Both the position numbers and the translations under genes were made by a program. A model generated the notes under the pieces. It ran no database searches, was not told the origin of the DNA, and worked only from the letters and a program-made list of their open reading frames with translations. A stretch of DNA of 64,000 nucleotides from Avena insularis (lineage: Eukaryota; Streptophyta; Magnoliopsida; Poales; Poaceae): the NCBI GenBank assembly GCA_023614405.1, contig CM042689.1, positions 305,575,132 to 305,639,131 of the forward strand, given 5' to 3'. Within the stretch, counting starts at the first letter, position 1. Each line of letters begins with the position of its first letter. This document shows positions 12,118 to 24,248 of the stretch, piece after piece.

Positions 12118-14044
12118 ATGAGTAGACAAATCAAAATACTAGACTGGAACATTAGAGGTGTTAACTCACAGGAAAGATGGGATGACCTTGCTGACAAAAT
12201 AAATCAGAGCAATTGTAATATCATATGTTTACAGGAAACTAAGAGAGAAACATTTGACAGTAATTACATCAAAAAAAATTGTCCTAGAAGACTTGGGCAG
12301 TTTGCATACCAACCTTCCATTGGTAATTCTGGTGGATTGATCACCATTTGGAATGGGAACATGTATAATGGCAGTGTGATCATCCAATCATCATTTCATT
12401 TGACTATTAAGATGCACTGCAATCTTACTAATGAGGAGTATTACATCACCAACATTTATGCCCCATGCACAAGTGATGGAAGGGCTGATTTTATTGATTG
12501 GTTCTTAAATGTGGATTCTTCTATCTTCAAATTATGGATAATTATGGGATATTTCAATATGATCAGAAGCACTGAAGATAGAAATAGAGCAGGAGGCAAT
12601 ATTTCAAATATCCACTCTTTCAACTCCATCATCTAGGAACATGATCTAGAGGAAATACCACTTAAAGGGAGAGATTTTACTTGGTCAAATATGCAACAAC
12701 AACAACCTCTACTTGAAAAGCTTGATTGGATTTTTACATCACATGAATGGACCACTACCTTTCCCAACACTATGGCCACTCCATTGGCCAGATTGGGATC
12801 AGACCACATCCCTATATTGATACAAATCAGTACTGGAATACCAAAATCAAATTTATTCAGATTTGAGGATTATTGGTTGGAATTTGAAGGACTATCTGAT
12901 ATTGTGAAAAACAACTGGGCCAATAAAGGATGTTTCAAGAATGATGCACATGATCTGGCTGCTAGATTCAAAAAATTGAGACATGCTATCAAAAAATGGA
13001 GTAAATCCATCTCCAACCTCAACTTTGTCATTGATAACTGCAACTTTGTTTTATCTCTTTTGGATGGTCTTGAGGAACAAAGAGCATTATCTGTACCTGA
13101 GATAAATTTCAGACATATCATAAAGTCTCATCTTTCCAAACTGTTGGAAGCTAAAAGAATATATTGGAGGAAAAGAGCTAATATTAGGTGGGCTAAACTT
13201 GGTAATGAGAACACCAAGTTCTTCCATTCCATTGCCACAAGAAACTACAGAAACAATTATATTGCTGCACTGCTGGATGAACAAGGCAATGAAATTACTG
13301 ATCATGATCACAAAGCTGCTCTTTTATGGACTGCCTTCAGAGATAGACTTGGAAAAACTTTTGAAACTGAGATGAGGTTTGACCTGCAGGATCTTATCTT
13401 CCCACATGATCTCACATCTCTTGAAGAACCATTTACCCAAAAGGAAATTGATGATATTATCAAATTCATGCCAAATGATAAATCACCTGGGCCTAATGGA
13501 TTTAATGGCTACTTCATGAAAAAATATTGGAGTATCATCAAAACCCAATTTTATAATATTTGCAATAGATTTCACTCTGGGGAGCTGGACATTGTCAGCA
13601 TCAATACTGCATACATTGCACTCATTCCAAAAATCTCAAACCCCATGAAGCCTTCTGATTTCAGGCCTATCTCACTGGTTAGCATGGCACTCAAGATTCT
13701 GACTAAGCTTATTTCCAATAGAATACAGAACATTATCATTCCAATTATCAGCAAAAACCAATATGGGTTTATCAAATCCAGAACTATTCAGGATTGTCTG
13801 GCATTGGCATTTGAATATTTACACATTTGTCACAGATCCAAGAGAGAGATCATCATCCTAAAGCTTGACTTTGAGAAAGCATTTGACATGATATAATATA
13901 ATACTATCATCACCATGCTTAAGCACTTTGGATTTGGGGAAAAGATAATTGGATGGATCAGCAAGATATTTCATAGTGCTAACACCTCTGTGATACTAAA
14001 TGGTGTCCCTGGAAAAAATATTAGATGCAAGAGAGGTGTCAGAC
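12118..14044 (+). pseudogene. LINE ORF2, 5' part: endonuclease and start of RT
   Basis: The frame opens at ATG 12118 with an exonuclease-endonuclease-phosphatase domain: WNIRG near residue 10, LQETK near 40, and SDHIP further on are the usual catalytic boxes. The RT domain follows from about 13430 with SPGPNG, FRPISL, QYGF and LDFEKAFD. The frame is one and the same throughout, broken by TAG at 12634-12636 and TAA at 13894-13896. The domain stops where a Copia LTR is inserted, between the codons of the conserved G-V-R-Q-G-D motif. ORF2 supplies nicking and target-primed reverse transcription for the LINE. Confidence 0.85.
14040..14044. repeat. Target-site duplication of the solo LTR, left copy
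   Basis: CAGAC precedes the LTR and CAGGC follows at 15701-15705. One base differs. Removing the LTR and one copy restores the reading of the conserved RT motif, which supports the boundaries. Confidence 0.85.
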
Positions 14045-15700
14045 TGTAGGGTTCGCAACATAGAAAACAAAAATTTTCCTACGATGGGCACAACTATGTA
14101 CCAAGATCTATCTACTAGATACAAACAACGGGTGGATGTATATCCGTAGAGAACATACCCTTGAAGACCGACAAAGCTTAATGAGTCCAAACTCGTGGTT
14201 GATGTAGACGATCTCTTGCCGATCTCAAGATCGAGAGGAAGTCCTAGCGCCGCAAAACAGCAGCGCATCCATGCTCGTGCACACGTTCGAGGCACCGAGC
14301 AACCTCCGCCTCCTCGCTCCAGCGATGCAGCAGAAGCACAACTCTTTCTTGCCGAATAGCCACCGAGAACATGTATCTCGCTAGTCCGAGACCATGGGGG
14401 ATAAATTCTAGAGGGGGAGAGAGATCCTTCACGAGGAGGTGTGAGAGACAAGTGAGGAGGGGGGCTCCTTTTATAGGAGGAGGGGGGCACCCAAGGGGTG
14501 GCCGCCGGCCATGGGGGCTGCCCCCTCCCCTCCTTCATTCATGTGGGTGGACACTCCACTCACAAAATGCCCTTTAAATTTCCTCCACTCAAAAGTCCAC
14601 TCAAATTCCCATTAAATTTCCACCAAATTTTATGCAAACTCTCATTAAATAAAACTCCTTTTATTTATTCAGAATTTTGTGAATTACTTTAATGACAAAC
14701 ATTCACATATAACCCCTTGCTAGTATTTCATTTCACATGCAGAAACACTTTCTGCAATTTCACCCGAAAACCCGTTTCGGTATCTAGTGAAATAAATTCC
14801 TGTGCTTGTTATTCTTTTTGGCATGAAACTTTTGCTCCAAATGGATGTCGGTGTCTCTTAAGTGTGTCACCCTACGGTTCGTGAATAATGCGGACATGAT
14901 CGAGACCCCTCTCGGATCAATAATCAGAAGCGGGATCTGGAGACCCATACTGACTCCCACACATTCAACGATGACTTTCTTGTGATCGTCGGAACCTTTT
15001 ACGCTAGTATCTTAATCCCTTTGTTTCACGATATATTACATGTCCGAGATTCGATCATCGGTATCTCCATACCTAGTTTGATCTCGTTACTGACATGCAC
15101 TCTTTTCTCGTTCCCGTGATATAACATTCTAGTGATCAAATCACTTGCTTGCAAGCTAATCAATGTGATATCACCGAGAGGGCCCAGAGTATATCTATCC
15201 ATCATCAGGATGAAAAAATTCCACTCTCGATCCATGGGCCTCAACATAACACTTTAGTAGTTCTGAACCCATCTTTATAATCACCCTGTTATGGTGTGAC
15301 ATTTGATGTTATCAAGAAACTCTTCCGGTGTTAGTGATTGACATGATCTCATGGTCTAAGGATTAGGATCACTTCGTAAGTTGTTATAGCAATATAAACT
15401 CAATGACTTTGATCGTAATGCTATACTTCGGATGAATGTTCATCACACCATTACACTAATGTTGTGATCCCGTTATTAACAACATCCAATGTCCATGATC
15501 AGGAAACTTTGATCATCTTGTTAATAAACGAGCTAGTTTATGAGAGAGGCATAACTAGGAACTTCCTTTTTGTTTATTAAACACACATGTATTAACATTT
15601 CCGTATTAATACAATTATAGCATGTAAAATAAACATTTATCATAAACAAGGAATACAATAATAACCACTTTATTATTGCCTCTCGGGCATATTCCCTTCA
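14045..15700 (-). mobile_element. Copia solo LTR, BARE/Angela-like (N family), in LINE ORF2
   Basis: On the minus strand it runs from TGAAGGGAATATGCC (15700) to CCCTACA (14045), 1656 bp, closely matching the N LTRs at 38477 and 45041 along its whole length. No internal sequence remains and a 5-bp duplication flanks it, so it is a solo LTR left by LTR-LTR recombination. By eye it differs from N by a few per cent, so it is clearly older than N. ORFs inside it (14498, 13996-14538, 15026) are chance frames. Confidence 0.9.
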
Positions 15701-17374
15701 CAGGCAGGGTGATCCATTATCACCTTTATTGTTTGTTGCAACTGCTGAACTTCTGCAAATTATTGTGAATCATGCATGGCAGACTAATGAGTTAGATCTA
15801 CCTATTGATAATGCTTATGGATAGAATTACCCAATTCTTTAGTATGCAGATGATACACTACTCATCCTTCCTGCTATTCAGGAGCAGCTCTACTATCTAA
15901 AAAATCTGCTGATAGATTTCTCCAAATCAACTGGACTTAAAATAAATTTCCATAAATCATCTATGGTCCCTATCAATATGACAGCTGACAGATGCAGAAC
16001 ATTTGCTTATAGTTTTGGTTGCAGACTTGAATCTTTGCCATTCACATACCTGGGTCTCTCTATGGGCACAACTAAACCCAATGTCAGTGATCTTACACCA
16101 TTGATAAGCAAAATTGATAAAAGGTTGGCTGGTATCTCAAATTTATTATCCCACTGTTCTAGAGTTGTTGTCATCAAATCTGTAATATCTGCTATGCCTA
16201 ATCATATTATGTGTGCCATGAAACTGCAGTACACACATATTGATCATGTGAATAAGTCTACAAGAACCTTTCTTTGGCATGGGAATGAAATTGAGAAAAA
16301 GGTAAATGTCTGGTTGCATGGGACAAGGTTTGCCTATCCAAAAAAGCAGGGAGACTAGGAATATTGAACTTGAGGCAAAACAACAAGGCAATGATGATGA
16401 AAAACCTTTACAAATTCTACAATTGTCTGGATATTCCCTGGGTCAAACTTATCTGGCAAGCATACTATCAAAATGGTTCCCTACCAGATCACAACACACA
16501 CAAGGGATCTTTCTGGTGGAGAAATTGCCTCTCATTTCTAACAGACTTCAAGAATATGACTACTATTGTGCCTGGCCAGGGAAACAGAACTATGTTTTGG
16601 CAGGACAAAGGGCATGACACTAAGTTATGCAATAAATTTCCTGAATTATTTTCATTTGCCAAAAAACCAAAAATCAGAACTGAGGAAGCTAAGCAATATC
16701 AGATTACAGGGGAGTTAATAAGCTTGTTCCAATTGCCACTATCCCTTATTGCTGAGAATCAGATGAATAGTCTTTGTATTATTCTCCAAAATTCAAATGT
16801 TCCTGGAAAAGACAAATGGACATTCCCATGGGGAGGAGACAGATTCTGTACAAAAAAGGTATATGACATCCTTATCAAAGCACCTGATGCACCAAAGCCA
16901 TTTGAATGGATCTAGAAATCTCCATGTCTTCCCAAACATAAGTTCTTCTTTTGGCTACTATTAAATGATAGATTGAAGACCAGAGAACTTCTTGTCAGGA
17001 AAAATTTCAACATTGAGGAGGACACTTGTGTCCTTTGTGAGGAAATCACTATTGAATCTGTTGAACATCTCTTTTTCAGATGTGACTTTAGTCAAAATTT
17101 CTGGTGGAAACTTGGAATTGAATGGAATACTAACTATCCAATGATCAATATGATTCAAGAGGCTCATGATAGATCAATGGAACAGTTCTTCAACATTACC
17201 ATGATAACAGGCTGCCGGAGCTTATGGAATCACAGGAATAACATCATCTTTGAGCAACACACTAGGTGCATGGATAATTGTTATAGCATATTCAAATTAT
17301 CAGTGGCTGATATTAGACATAGAATTAAACCCAGTTTACAGGATGGCATGCAAGCATGGCTAGATACTTTCTAA
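15701..17374 (+). pseudogene. LINE ORF2, 3' part: RT core and C-terminal zinc-binding domain
   Basis: Past the LTR the RT resumes with DPLSPLLF, then the catalytic YADD at 15843-15854, which is directly preceded by TAG (15840-15842), most simply a C-to-T change of a CAG codon. TAG at about 15822 is another stop. FTYLGLSMG follows. A one-base shift in an A-run near 16335 moves the frame; from 16340 to 17374 the C-terminal region has the zf-RVT type layout seen in plant LINEs, with TAG at 16913-16915 and a C-x2-C ... H-x4-C motif (CVLCEE, EHLFFRC) around 17021-17080. The ORF ends at 17374. Confidence 0.85.
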
Positions 17375-17492
17375 TTTTTTGTGCTTTTCCTCTGTGACTC
17401 ACTCTGTGACTCACATCCTGTACAGTGTCTTATTTATAAAATGAAAAATGACACAGTGGGGGACTTCCCCACTGTCTTTGTGTCGAAAAAAA
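17375..17492 (+). other. LINE 3' UTR and short A tail
   Basis: This is a 118-base tail after ORF2, with a GGGGACTTCCCCAC inverted pair near 17459-17472 and A7 at 17486-17492. Hairpins near the 3' end are common in L1-type elements and can act in RT recognition. Confidence 0.6.
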
Positions 17493-20400
17493 GGAAGAAA
17501 ATAAATAAATAAGGAATATTTAAAAAGCCAAATTAAATCTTGGCCAAATCCTAAAACAAATGAAATATTATTGAATAATAAAAGGAGTAAAATATTATTT
17601 AAATAAAATCATAAGGATTGAACAATATTCAATTTTATTTAAATAAAGACAAATTGCCTAAAGAATAAATCCCAAGAAAATTATTTAGAAGTCAATTTAA
17701 AAACTGGAATTAAATCCATAAGCAAGTGGAATAAAGATAATTCAAATCCAAATAAAATTAAGGGATAAATAATAATCAAATAAAAGTATATGAGACTAAA
17801 CCATATTCAAATTATTTAAATGAAGACAAAATCCCTAATAGAAATGATTAATTAAATCATGAGAAAATAATAAGTTGGAATTGCCTAAATGGAATAAAAG
17901 TTATCTAATTAACTTAAATGGAATAAAATAATTATTTGAATAAAATTTATATGGGTTTAATACCATATTTGATTTTATTTGAAGAAACAAAAATGCTCAA
18001 TTTAAATGAATATTAAATCATATTAAAATATTCTAAATAATTCAAAGTGAATTATTTAACACCCTAATGAATAAATAAAACCTACTGAAAAGGCTTGGTA
18101 AAATTTGGAATTCAAATAGAAGGTTGAAAACATATTTTAAATCTCAATTAAATAAATACAAGTGTCTAACTTAAATAATTAATAAACCATAAATGAATAA
18201 AGAAAAAATTATTTTAAATGGACTTTAAATACATGTTTAAAACAATATAGAAACTTACTAAAAGTTTGGAAAAGATTTGAATTAAAAGAGTGTTTGAAAT
18301 CATTTGAATAAATTCAAAACAGAAATTAGAAATAGAAAAAGAAAAAGAATTTAGAAGAAAAATAAAATGAAAAAGACCCTAGCCCAGAACCTGGCCCAAC
18401 TAAGCCCAACTCGCAGCCCACCTCTCTCCCCCCTGGCAAACCGTTTTCTTACCCGCACGTCGACCCACACCCTCGCTGACTTGGTGACCCCATGCATACC
18501 CCCTCTCTCTCGCTGACGACACTGCCCCACCTGCCAGCTCATCTTCTTCCCCACCCGCGACCAAATCCTCCCACTCTCTCGCCGTTTATGCCCTTAATCC
18601 TGCGCCCTTATTTCACCTAAATGCCGCGAGTAACTCCGCCAGTGATCACGCCCATTTAAGCGTCCCTCTCCCCTCTACCATTTCGCTTGCGAACCCCCTC
18701 TGCTTCGTCGAGCTCATCGGCCGATTCCGGTGACGTCGACTCTCCCCATTGCCCCTGGTTTCCATGAGAGTACTTGCCAGCACCAGGAGCACGTGCCAGT
18801 GCCTCGCTCTGGCCCGCGCATGCCCCCTAGCGTCGGCAACCTCAACGTCAGAGCGCCACCGTCCACTCCCCTGACTCCGGCGACTTCCCTCGGTATTTTT
18901 TGACCACCCCATTCCCCCTCGACGACACCCGTGTGTTCACCTCTCCCGTATGCACCTAACTCCGTTGTTTTTGTGTCCTAGCACGCCTTGTAGTCTCGTC
19001 ATCGACAACGCCAGAGCATGCCCGTCACCAAAAGGAACTCTAGCGAGCAATATACGACGAACCCGTGCGCCCCCTGCCTCCCCACGAGCACGTTGATCAT
19101 CAGTAATCCATGGAGAATCTGGTGAGCGTCTTCTCCTTCTTCCTTGCTTCCTGTTCCGCTAGGACCGCTGCAAGCAGAGCCGCGCTGCCGCTCGCCGTCG
19201 CCAGCGCCACCAGATCATGGTCAAAGCGATTATGTCCGTCGGATTTAGATCGCAAGGCTAGGAATAGATGACTTAAGGAAACCATTATGTTTGATATGTG
19301 CCGCACGATTTACTTTTAATCCAATACACCACACTGCTCGATCCATACGAATCGGTATGGACCAATAGGAACACACCACGTGGCCTGTGTTTTGTTTTAA
19401 AATAGAAAGATATCTATTAGATGTTTATTTTTTAAAAATTCATAACTTTTAATCTACACGTCCAAATTTTACAAATTTTATATCACTGGATTCAGAAAAA
19501 TGAAACCTTTGCAACCATGCTCTTTCTTTAGTATTTTGCTTCTGAAAAAATTGACTGATTTTGCAGAAAAATATTTAGGCTTATTGTGTGTATAAAATTT
19601 ATTCTAAAAATGTTTTAGGGTAAAATATTTTGTAAATGGTGTGTTTTGAACCTACTGACTATAAAAACCAACTTTTTTATTTAAAAGTATATTTTGTGAC
19701 ACAAAGGAATTATTCCTTTGAATAAAAGCATTTCTAGCAAAATAAAAATGTTACTTTGATTTAAAAATGGTTTTTGAGTGAAACCTTTTGTAAATGATTT
19801 TGTTTTTAAACACTTTGACCATAAACACTAGCATTTGTGTTTAAAAATATATTTGGAAAACACTAGAAATTATTACTTTGATTTAAATCATTTCTAGCAA
19901 AACAAAAATAATTTAAAGTGGCCATTTTCACTAACTTAATATCAAATGGGTTTTGCCACTTTTATAAATGACCAATAGGTGTTTTAAAATGTTTATAACC
20001 TATTAGAAACCACTTTTCCAAATAAAACAATATTTTGCATGCTTGCATGCATTGTTTTGTTTTCTTTATTTTATGTGGTGAATTGTTTGAATGCTAGATT
20101 GAATTTGTGCCTTGATTGAATTGTAGTGAACTTTGAAGAGAGTAACTATTGCAAGATCAAGGAGTGAACCAATATTCTCTACCAAAAATGCAAGTGGTGC
20201 TTCATAGATTTTGTCCTAATATTTAGACTATGCATTAGTGATATTTTGAGTAGGACTTGCATGGAATTTTGACTAAGTATACTATGCCTTGGGAAATCCT
20301 AGTAGATGATGCCTTAGTAGAATTTTCCCTAAGTTAAGATTCCTACTACTATCATGCTTAGCTTAGCTAGCAGAAAACAAGGGTGGATTATATTCATGCT

Positions 20401-21237
20401 ATGAAATATTTCTAAGTCAATGACTTGTGTTTTGTTCAATAAAACAACTATGTGAATGAATCACCTGGGTGGAATGGGACTTGTATGGATTATGTTGAGT
20501 GGTCACACAGGGCCCCATATTTATGGCCTACCCTAGTGTATCTCACTTGTGGAATGCCACCCAGGAACAAAGAGATTTGAGATGTCAATTGTTGAGAAGC
20601 TTCAAGTGCAGCCACATGGCATTATGGGCTCTGCCTGGATCATATAGGTTGCAATAACTTAGCCAGATGGACATTTGGTGGTAGGGGGTGATAGGTTTGG
20701 AGCACGTCCATTTTGGACTAAGGGAAAGCTTCTGAAAGATCTTGTCTCGATGCATGTCGAGTCTTGTGGGGAAAGTGCACCACCTCTCGAGAGAGTAAAA
20801 TCTAAGTACTTAGCCGTGTCCCCGTAAATGGACAATTGAGCATCAATACATGGAAGCTATCAAGGATCTCCTCATCCCAATTTCTAAGTTAAAAGCTTGT
20901 GGTTGAACAAGGGTAAAGGTTAATCAATTCCTATTGGTTGTTCCTTGGGTGATTTTGACAAACAAAAACTTAGTGTTTTCAAAGGGTAAGGAAAATCTAT
21001 TTTGAACAAAGAAAGCCTAAGCTCCACTTAGCCAAATGCATATAGAAGATAGATACCACTACTCTACCATAGTATCACTTGCCAATACAATTCAAATGTA
21101 TTGACCCTTGTGGCTGTAACTTATTATATTGCAGGTTTTGTTTGATGTTAGTGAAGTATGTTGACTAGGATTACAAGTCTACAACCAACATGATTTCTCG
21201 TGGCACTTTGAAGATGAAGGACTCCATGCTATATAGT
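17493..21237 (+). mobile_element. W1 LTR, second part, after the LINE
   Basis: It continues the AT-rich zone to about 18350, then a GC-rich stretch with CCCATTTAAGCG (18650-18661), matching the CTATTTAACC box of W2 at about 59080, then a U5-like part. The blocks at 20380-20900 align closely with 60500-61010 in W2, including the GTTGCAATAACTTAGCC segment. It is cut at 21237 by the B LTR about 200 bases before the expected LTR end, so its PBS and interior lie outside. Small ORFs within it have no known domain. Confidence 0.75.
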
Positions 21238-22517
21238 TGTTGGGCCACGCAGAGATAAAACAAAATTTTTCCCTCTAACGTGGTGATCCGAAGATCTAGT
21301 TGAGGTAGAAGGCCACGAGTTTTACCACTAGACGTGCAGTTGCGGATTACTGATGAAGCACGTCAGTTGATGCAGTGCAGTCCTTTGCGATCCGATCGTC
21401 CTGGTGTTGATCGTACAACACCTCTGCTGGTATCCACACGTGCAAGGAGGAGCACCGGCGGCGAATTGCTAGGTTCGATACAACGGCAGGACTGTTGTGG
21501 AGCTAGGATTTCCAACACATGGAATGACCTAACTGATCAACCTTTCTGGGTTACGGTGCTCCACTATATATAGGGAGTGAACGTGGGCTCTGCTCGCGCG
21601 GCCCATTCACTAAAGCCCATATAATATTAGTCCCTATGAGTCCGACTCACTAACTCAGTCCAAATCAGGCTCGGGTCCAACCCAACCAGATTTCCAGTTA
21701 AGATCCAATACGAACTTGCTCCCTCTCTTAAGTGTGTGACCCCGCAGGTTCATGGCTACTTGGACATTAGAGTCTGACTCTCAATCGATCAGTCGGCAGC
21801 GGCTCCTAGCAAAACATGCCGACTCCCAAGTACCAAAGAGTCATGACGACTTTCCTTTCCAATGTGACTTGCATCCGAGTCCCTTTTGCCTCATGATATA
21901 CCTTGTCAGACTATAGGCGAATAATTGTCATCCCTTAAATAGTCTGACTCTCTTCTCGATCCGAGATAAGTGATTCACCCGACTAACTCTTAGTCGATCG
22001 CCTCAGTTAACACTTAACCGAGTCGTGCATGGCCACACTTTTCGAATCATATCTCACGAGAGGGCCCAGATAATATCTCTCCGAGTGGAGGGGCAAAATC
22101 CCATCTTGGTTATTCACATCACGCAGCTTGATTCTCAGTCGACCCAAACTCTGCCTTTATAACTGCCCAGTTACGGATCAGCGTTTGATAGAACATAAGT
22201 CGGTGATCCTCAACTCGGACTATGCAAGAACCTCAGGTCTAAGGATTACATTGATTGAGATATACAAATGACAACTTGTTCGTTGTACCTCAATTTGGGT
22301 CAATCCGACTCGCTAAACTCTTTAGACGAATCTGTGTAAGTTGGAATAGCATCTCCATGCCCATGACAAGTGGAACCGAGTCATCAAGCCAACTTTCACA
22401 TTGGTCTAAGTTGTGTGTCCAACACAACCTCAATGATCAAGGATATTTAGTACAAACAACATGAATGTATAGTTCCACAACCGAATCACATATTCAATGA
22501 TACACATCAGATGTTTA
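21238..22517 (-). mobile_element. B: BARE-related Copia LTR fragment
   Basis: It starts TGTTGGGCCACGC at 21238, which on the minus strand is the 3' end of an LTR (GGCCCAACA). It shares the skeleton of BARE-like LTRs: a TATA-type box at about 21563-21572, the TTAAGTGTGTGACCC block at 21728, GAGAGGGCCCAGA at 22057, and a statement of AATCCCATCTTG at 22097. It is more diverged than A or N and is a separate subfamily. It is cut at 22518 by A; the missing part (the first 300-400 bases of the LTR) should lie to the right of the whole nest. Confidence 0.7.
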
Positions 22518-24220
22518 TGAAGGGTTTCGCAGCATAGTAAATCAAAAAATTTCTACAGATGCGAACGGGAAAGCCAAGATCTAATCTATGAGATGCAACC
22601 AACGAGTGGGATAGATGAGATCTTCATACCCTTGAAGAAATCGCACAGCAGAAACGTTCAACGGAACGTGGGTGATGTAGTCGAACTAGCCTTCTCCTCC
22701 TCGCGATCCGATCCGATCCAACGCTGCAAGTGGCGACGCCTCCGAGAGATGCACACATACGGAACCGCGACGTCTCCTCCTTCCTCGGTCCAGCAAGTGG
22801 GGTGGAGAGATAGATTGGATCTACAGCACGACGGCGTGGTGCAAAGGTGGAGAGTTTCTGCGGCAGGGCTTCGCCTAAGCACAGTCGGGAGAGAGAGAGA
22901 GGTAGGTCAGCAGCTGGCGGCTAGGGTTTGGGGTGAGGGGAGGGTGCGCCCCCTACCCACCTTATATAGGGGGATGGCCGACCCCCTTGCCCCCTCCTCC
23001 AAGCCCTAGGGCGGCGGCCCCAAGGGTGGAGTGGGGGGCAAGTCTTCCCCCCTTCTAGAAGGTCCCCTAGGGTTTCCCCTAGGCTTTTGGCCGGCTGGGA
23101 CTATGGGGCCTTGTGCCCCTGGCCCAATGCGGCCAGGGCACTCCCTCGTAGGCCCACGCACCCCTCCGACAAGTGGGGCCACGTTGGTCCCACTCCGGAA
23201 GCTTCTAAAACCTTCCGGTACAATACCGAACATTCCGAAATCCCAAAACTGCTTTCCTTTATATGAATCTTATTCTCCGGACCATTTTGGAACCTCTCGT
23301 GATGTCCTGGATCTCATCCGAGTCTTCGAACAAAAACTCATAAACCAATTATCCATTCTATCCTAGCGTCGAGACACGTTAAGTGTGTGACCCTACGGGT
23401 TCGTGAATATGCAGACATGATCTTCTATCAATAATCAACAGCGGGATCTTGAAACCCATATTGACTCCCACATATTCATTGATGATCATATTGGATGACC
23501 CACGATGCCAAGATTCAATTAATCCCATATATATTCCCTTCGTCACGCGATATTTTACTTGCCCAAGATTCGATCGTTGGTATCGGCATACCTAGTTCAA
23601 TCTCGTTCACAACAAGTACTTTACTCGTTCCGTAATCCAATATCACTTTGTGATTAACTCCTTAACCACGTGCTTGCAAGCGGTGTTGATATCGATTACC
23701 GAGTGGGCCCGAAGTATATCTCTCCGACTCGGGAGGGACAAATCCCATCTTGATAATACAACCCAACAAGTACTTTCCGATCACCCGAGAGACACCTTTA
23801 TGATCACCCTCTCATAGGATGACGTTTGATGACCTCAAAGCTTTCTTCCGATACCAGGGAGTTGGATTATCTCATGGTCTAAGGAATACAATATTTGACA
23901 TAAGAAAAATCTTCGCAAAGATGAACACGATGACACGATCTAATTGCTCTGCTTAATTTGGGTCTGTCCATCATATCATTCTCCTAATGACATGATCTCA
24001 TTATTAATCGACAACTCATGTCTATGGTTAGGAAACCTGAACCATCATTAATCAATGAGCTAGTCCATAGAGGCATACTAGGGACACGGTGTTGTTCATA
24101 AACCACACAAGTATCAAAGTTTCCGCTTAATACAATTCTAGCATGGAATATAAACTTTATCATGAACAAGAATTATAATAATAACATCTTTATTATTGCC
24201 TCTAGGGCATAATTCCAATA
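22518..24220 (-). repeat. A 3' LTR
   Basis: 1703 bp. The minus-strand start is TATTGGAATTATGCC, where TGTTGG is normal for this group, so the second base of the LTR appears mutated. The end is CCTTCA at 22518. It aligns base for base with 29444-31078 except for short repeats. A TATATAA box lies at 22962-22968 (minus strand). Confidence 0.9.
22962..22968 (-). promoter_or_regulatory. TATA box of A LTR
   Basis: TATATAA on the minus strand, inside a GC-rich stretch (CCCCCTATATAAGG). The same box is at about 29932-29939 in the 5' LTR, which is the one that would have driven the element. Confidence 0.6.
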
Positions 24221-24231
24221 GTATCCCACTT
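24221..24231 (-). other. Polypurine tract of A
   Basis: AAGTGGGATAC on the minus strand lies directly before the 3' LTR. It is the same type as AAGTGGGAGAC of N at 45030-45040. Confidence 0.85.
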
Positions 24232-24248
24232 GCACTAGAGTCAATAAT

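Larger units (their letters stand above)
8951..17492 (+). mobile_element. L1-type LINE (non-LTR retrotransposon), interrupted by a solo LTR
   Basis: The order is a short 5' leader, ORF1 with two zinc knuckles (9115-11713), an inter-ORF gap, ORF2 with endonuclease, RT and C-terminal zinc-binding region (12118-17374), a 3' UTR, and a run of seven A (17486-17492). Imperfect duplications flank it. Without the 1.66-kb solo LTR and one duplicated 5-mer the element is about 6.9 kb and looks full length. It carries several stops and frameshifts and cannot be active. It is inserted in the AT-rich part of the W1 LTR. Confidence 0.85.

Noticed and set aside
22593..23366. ORFs of 111-138 codons, repeated at 29519-30348
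   Set aside because: They are mirrored in both LTRs of A simply because the LTRs are copies; no known domain, and broken or changed by the AG repeat.
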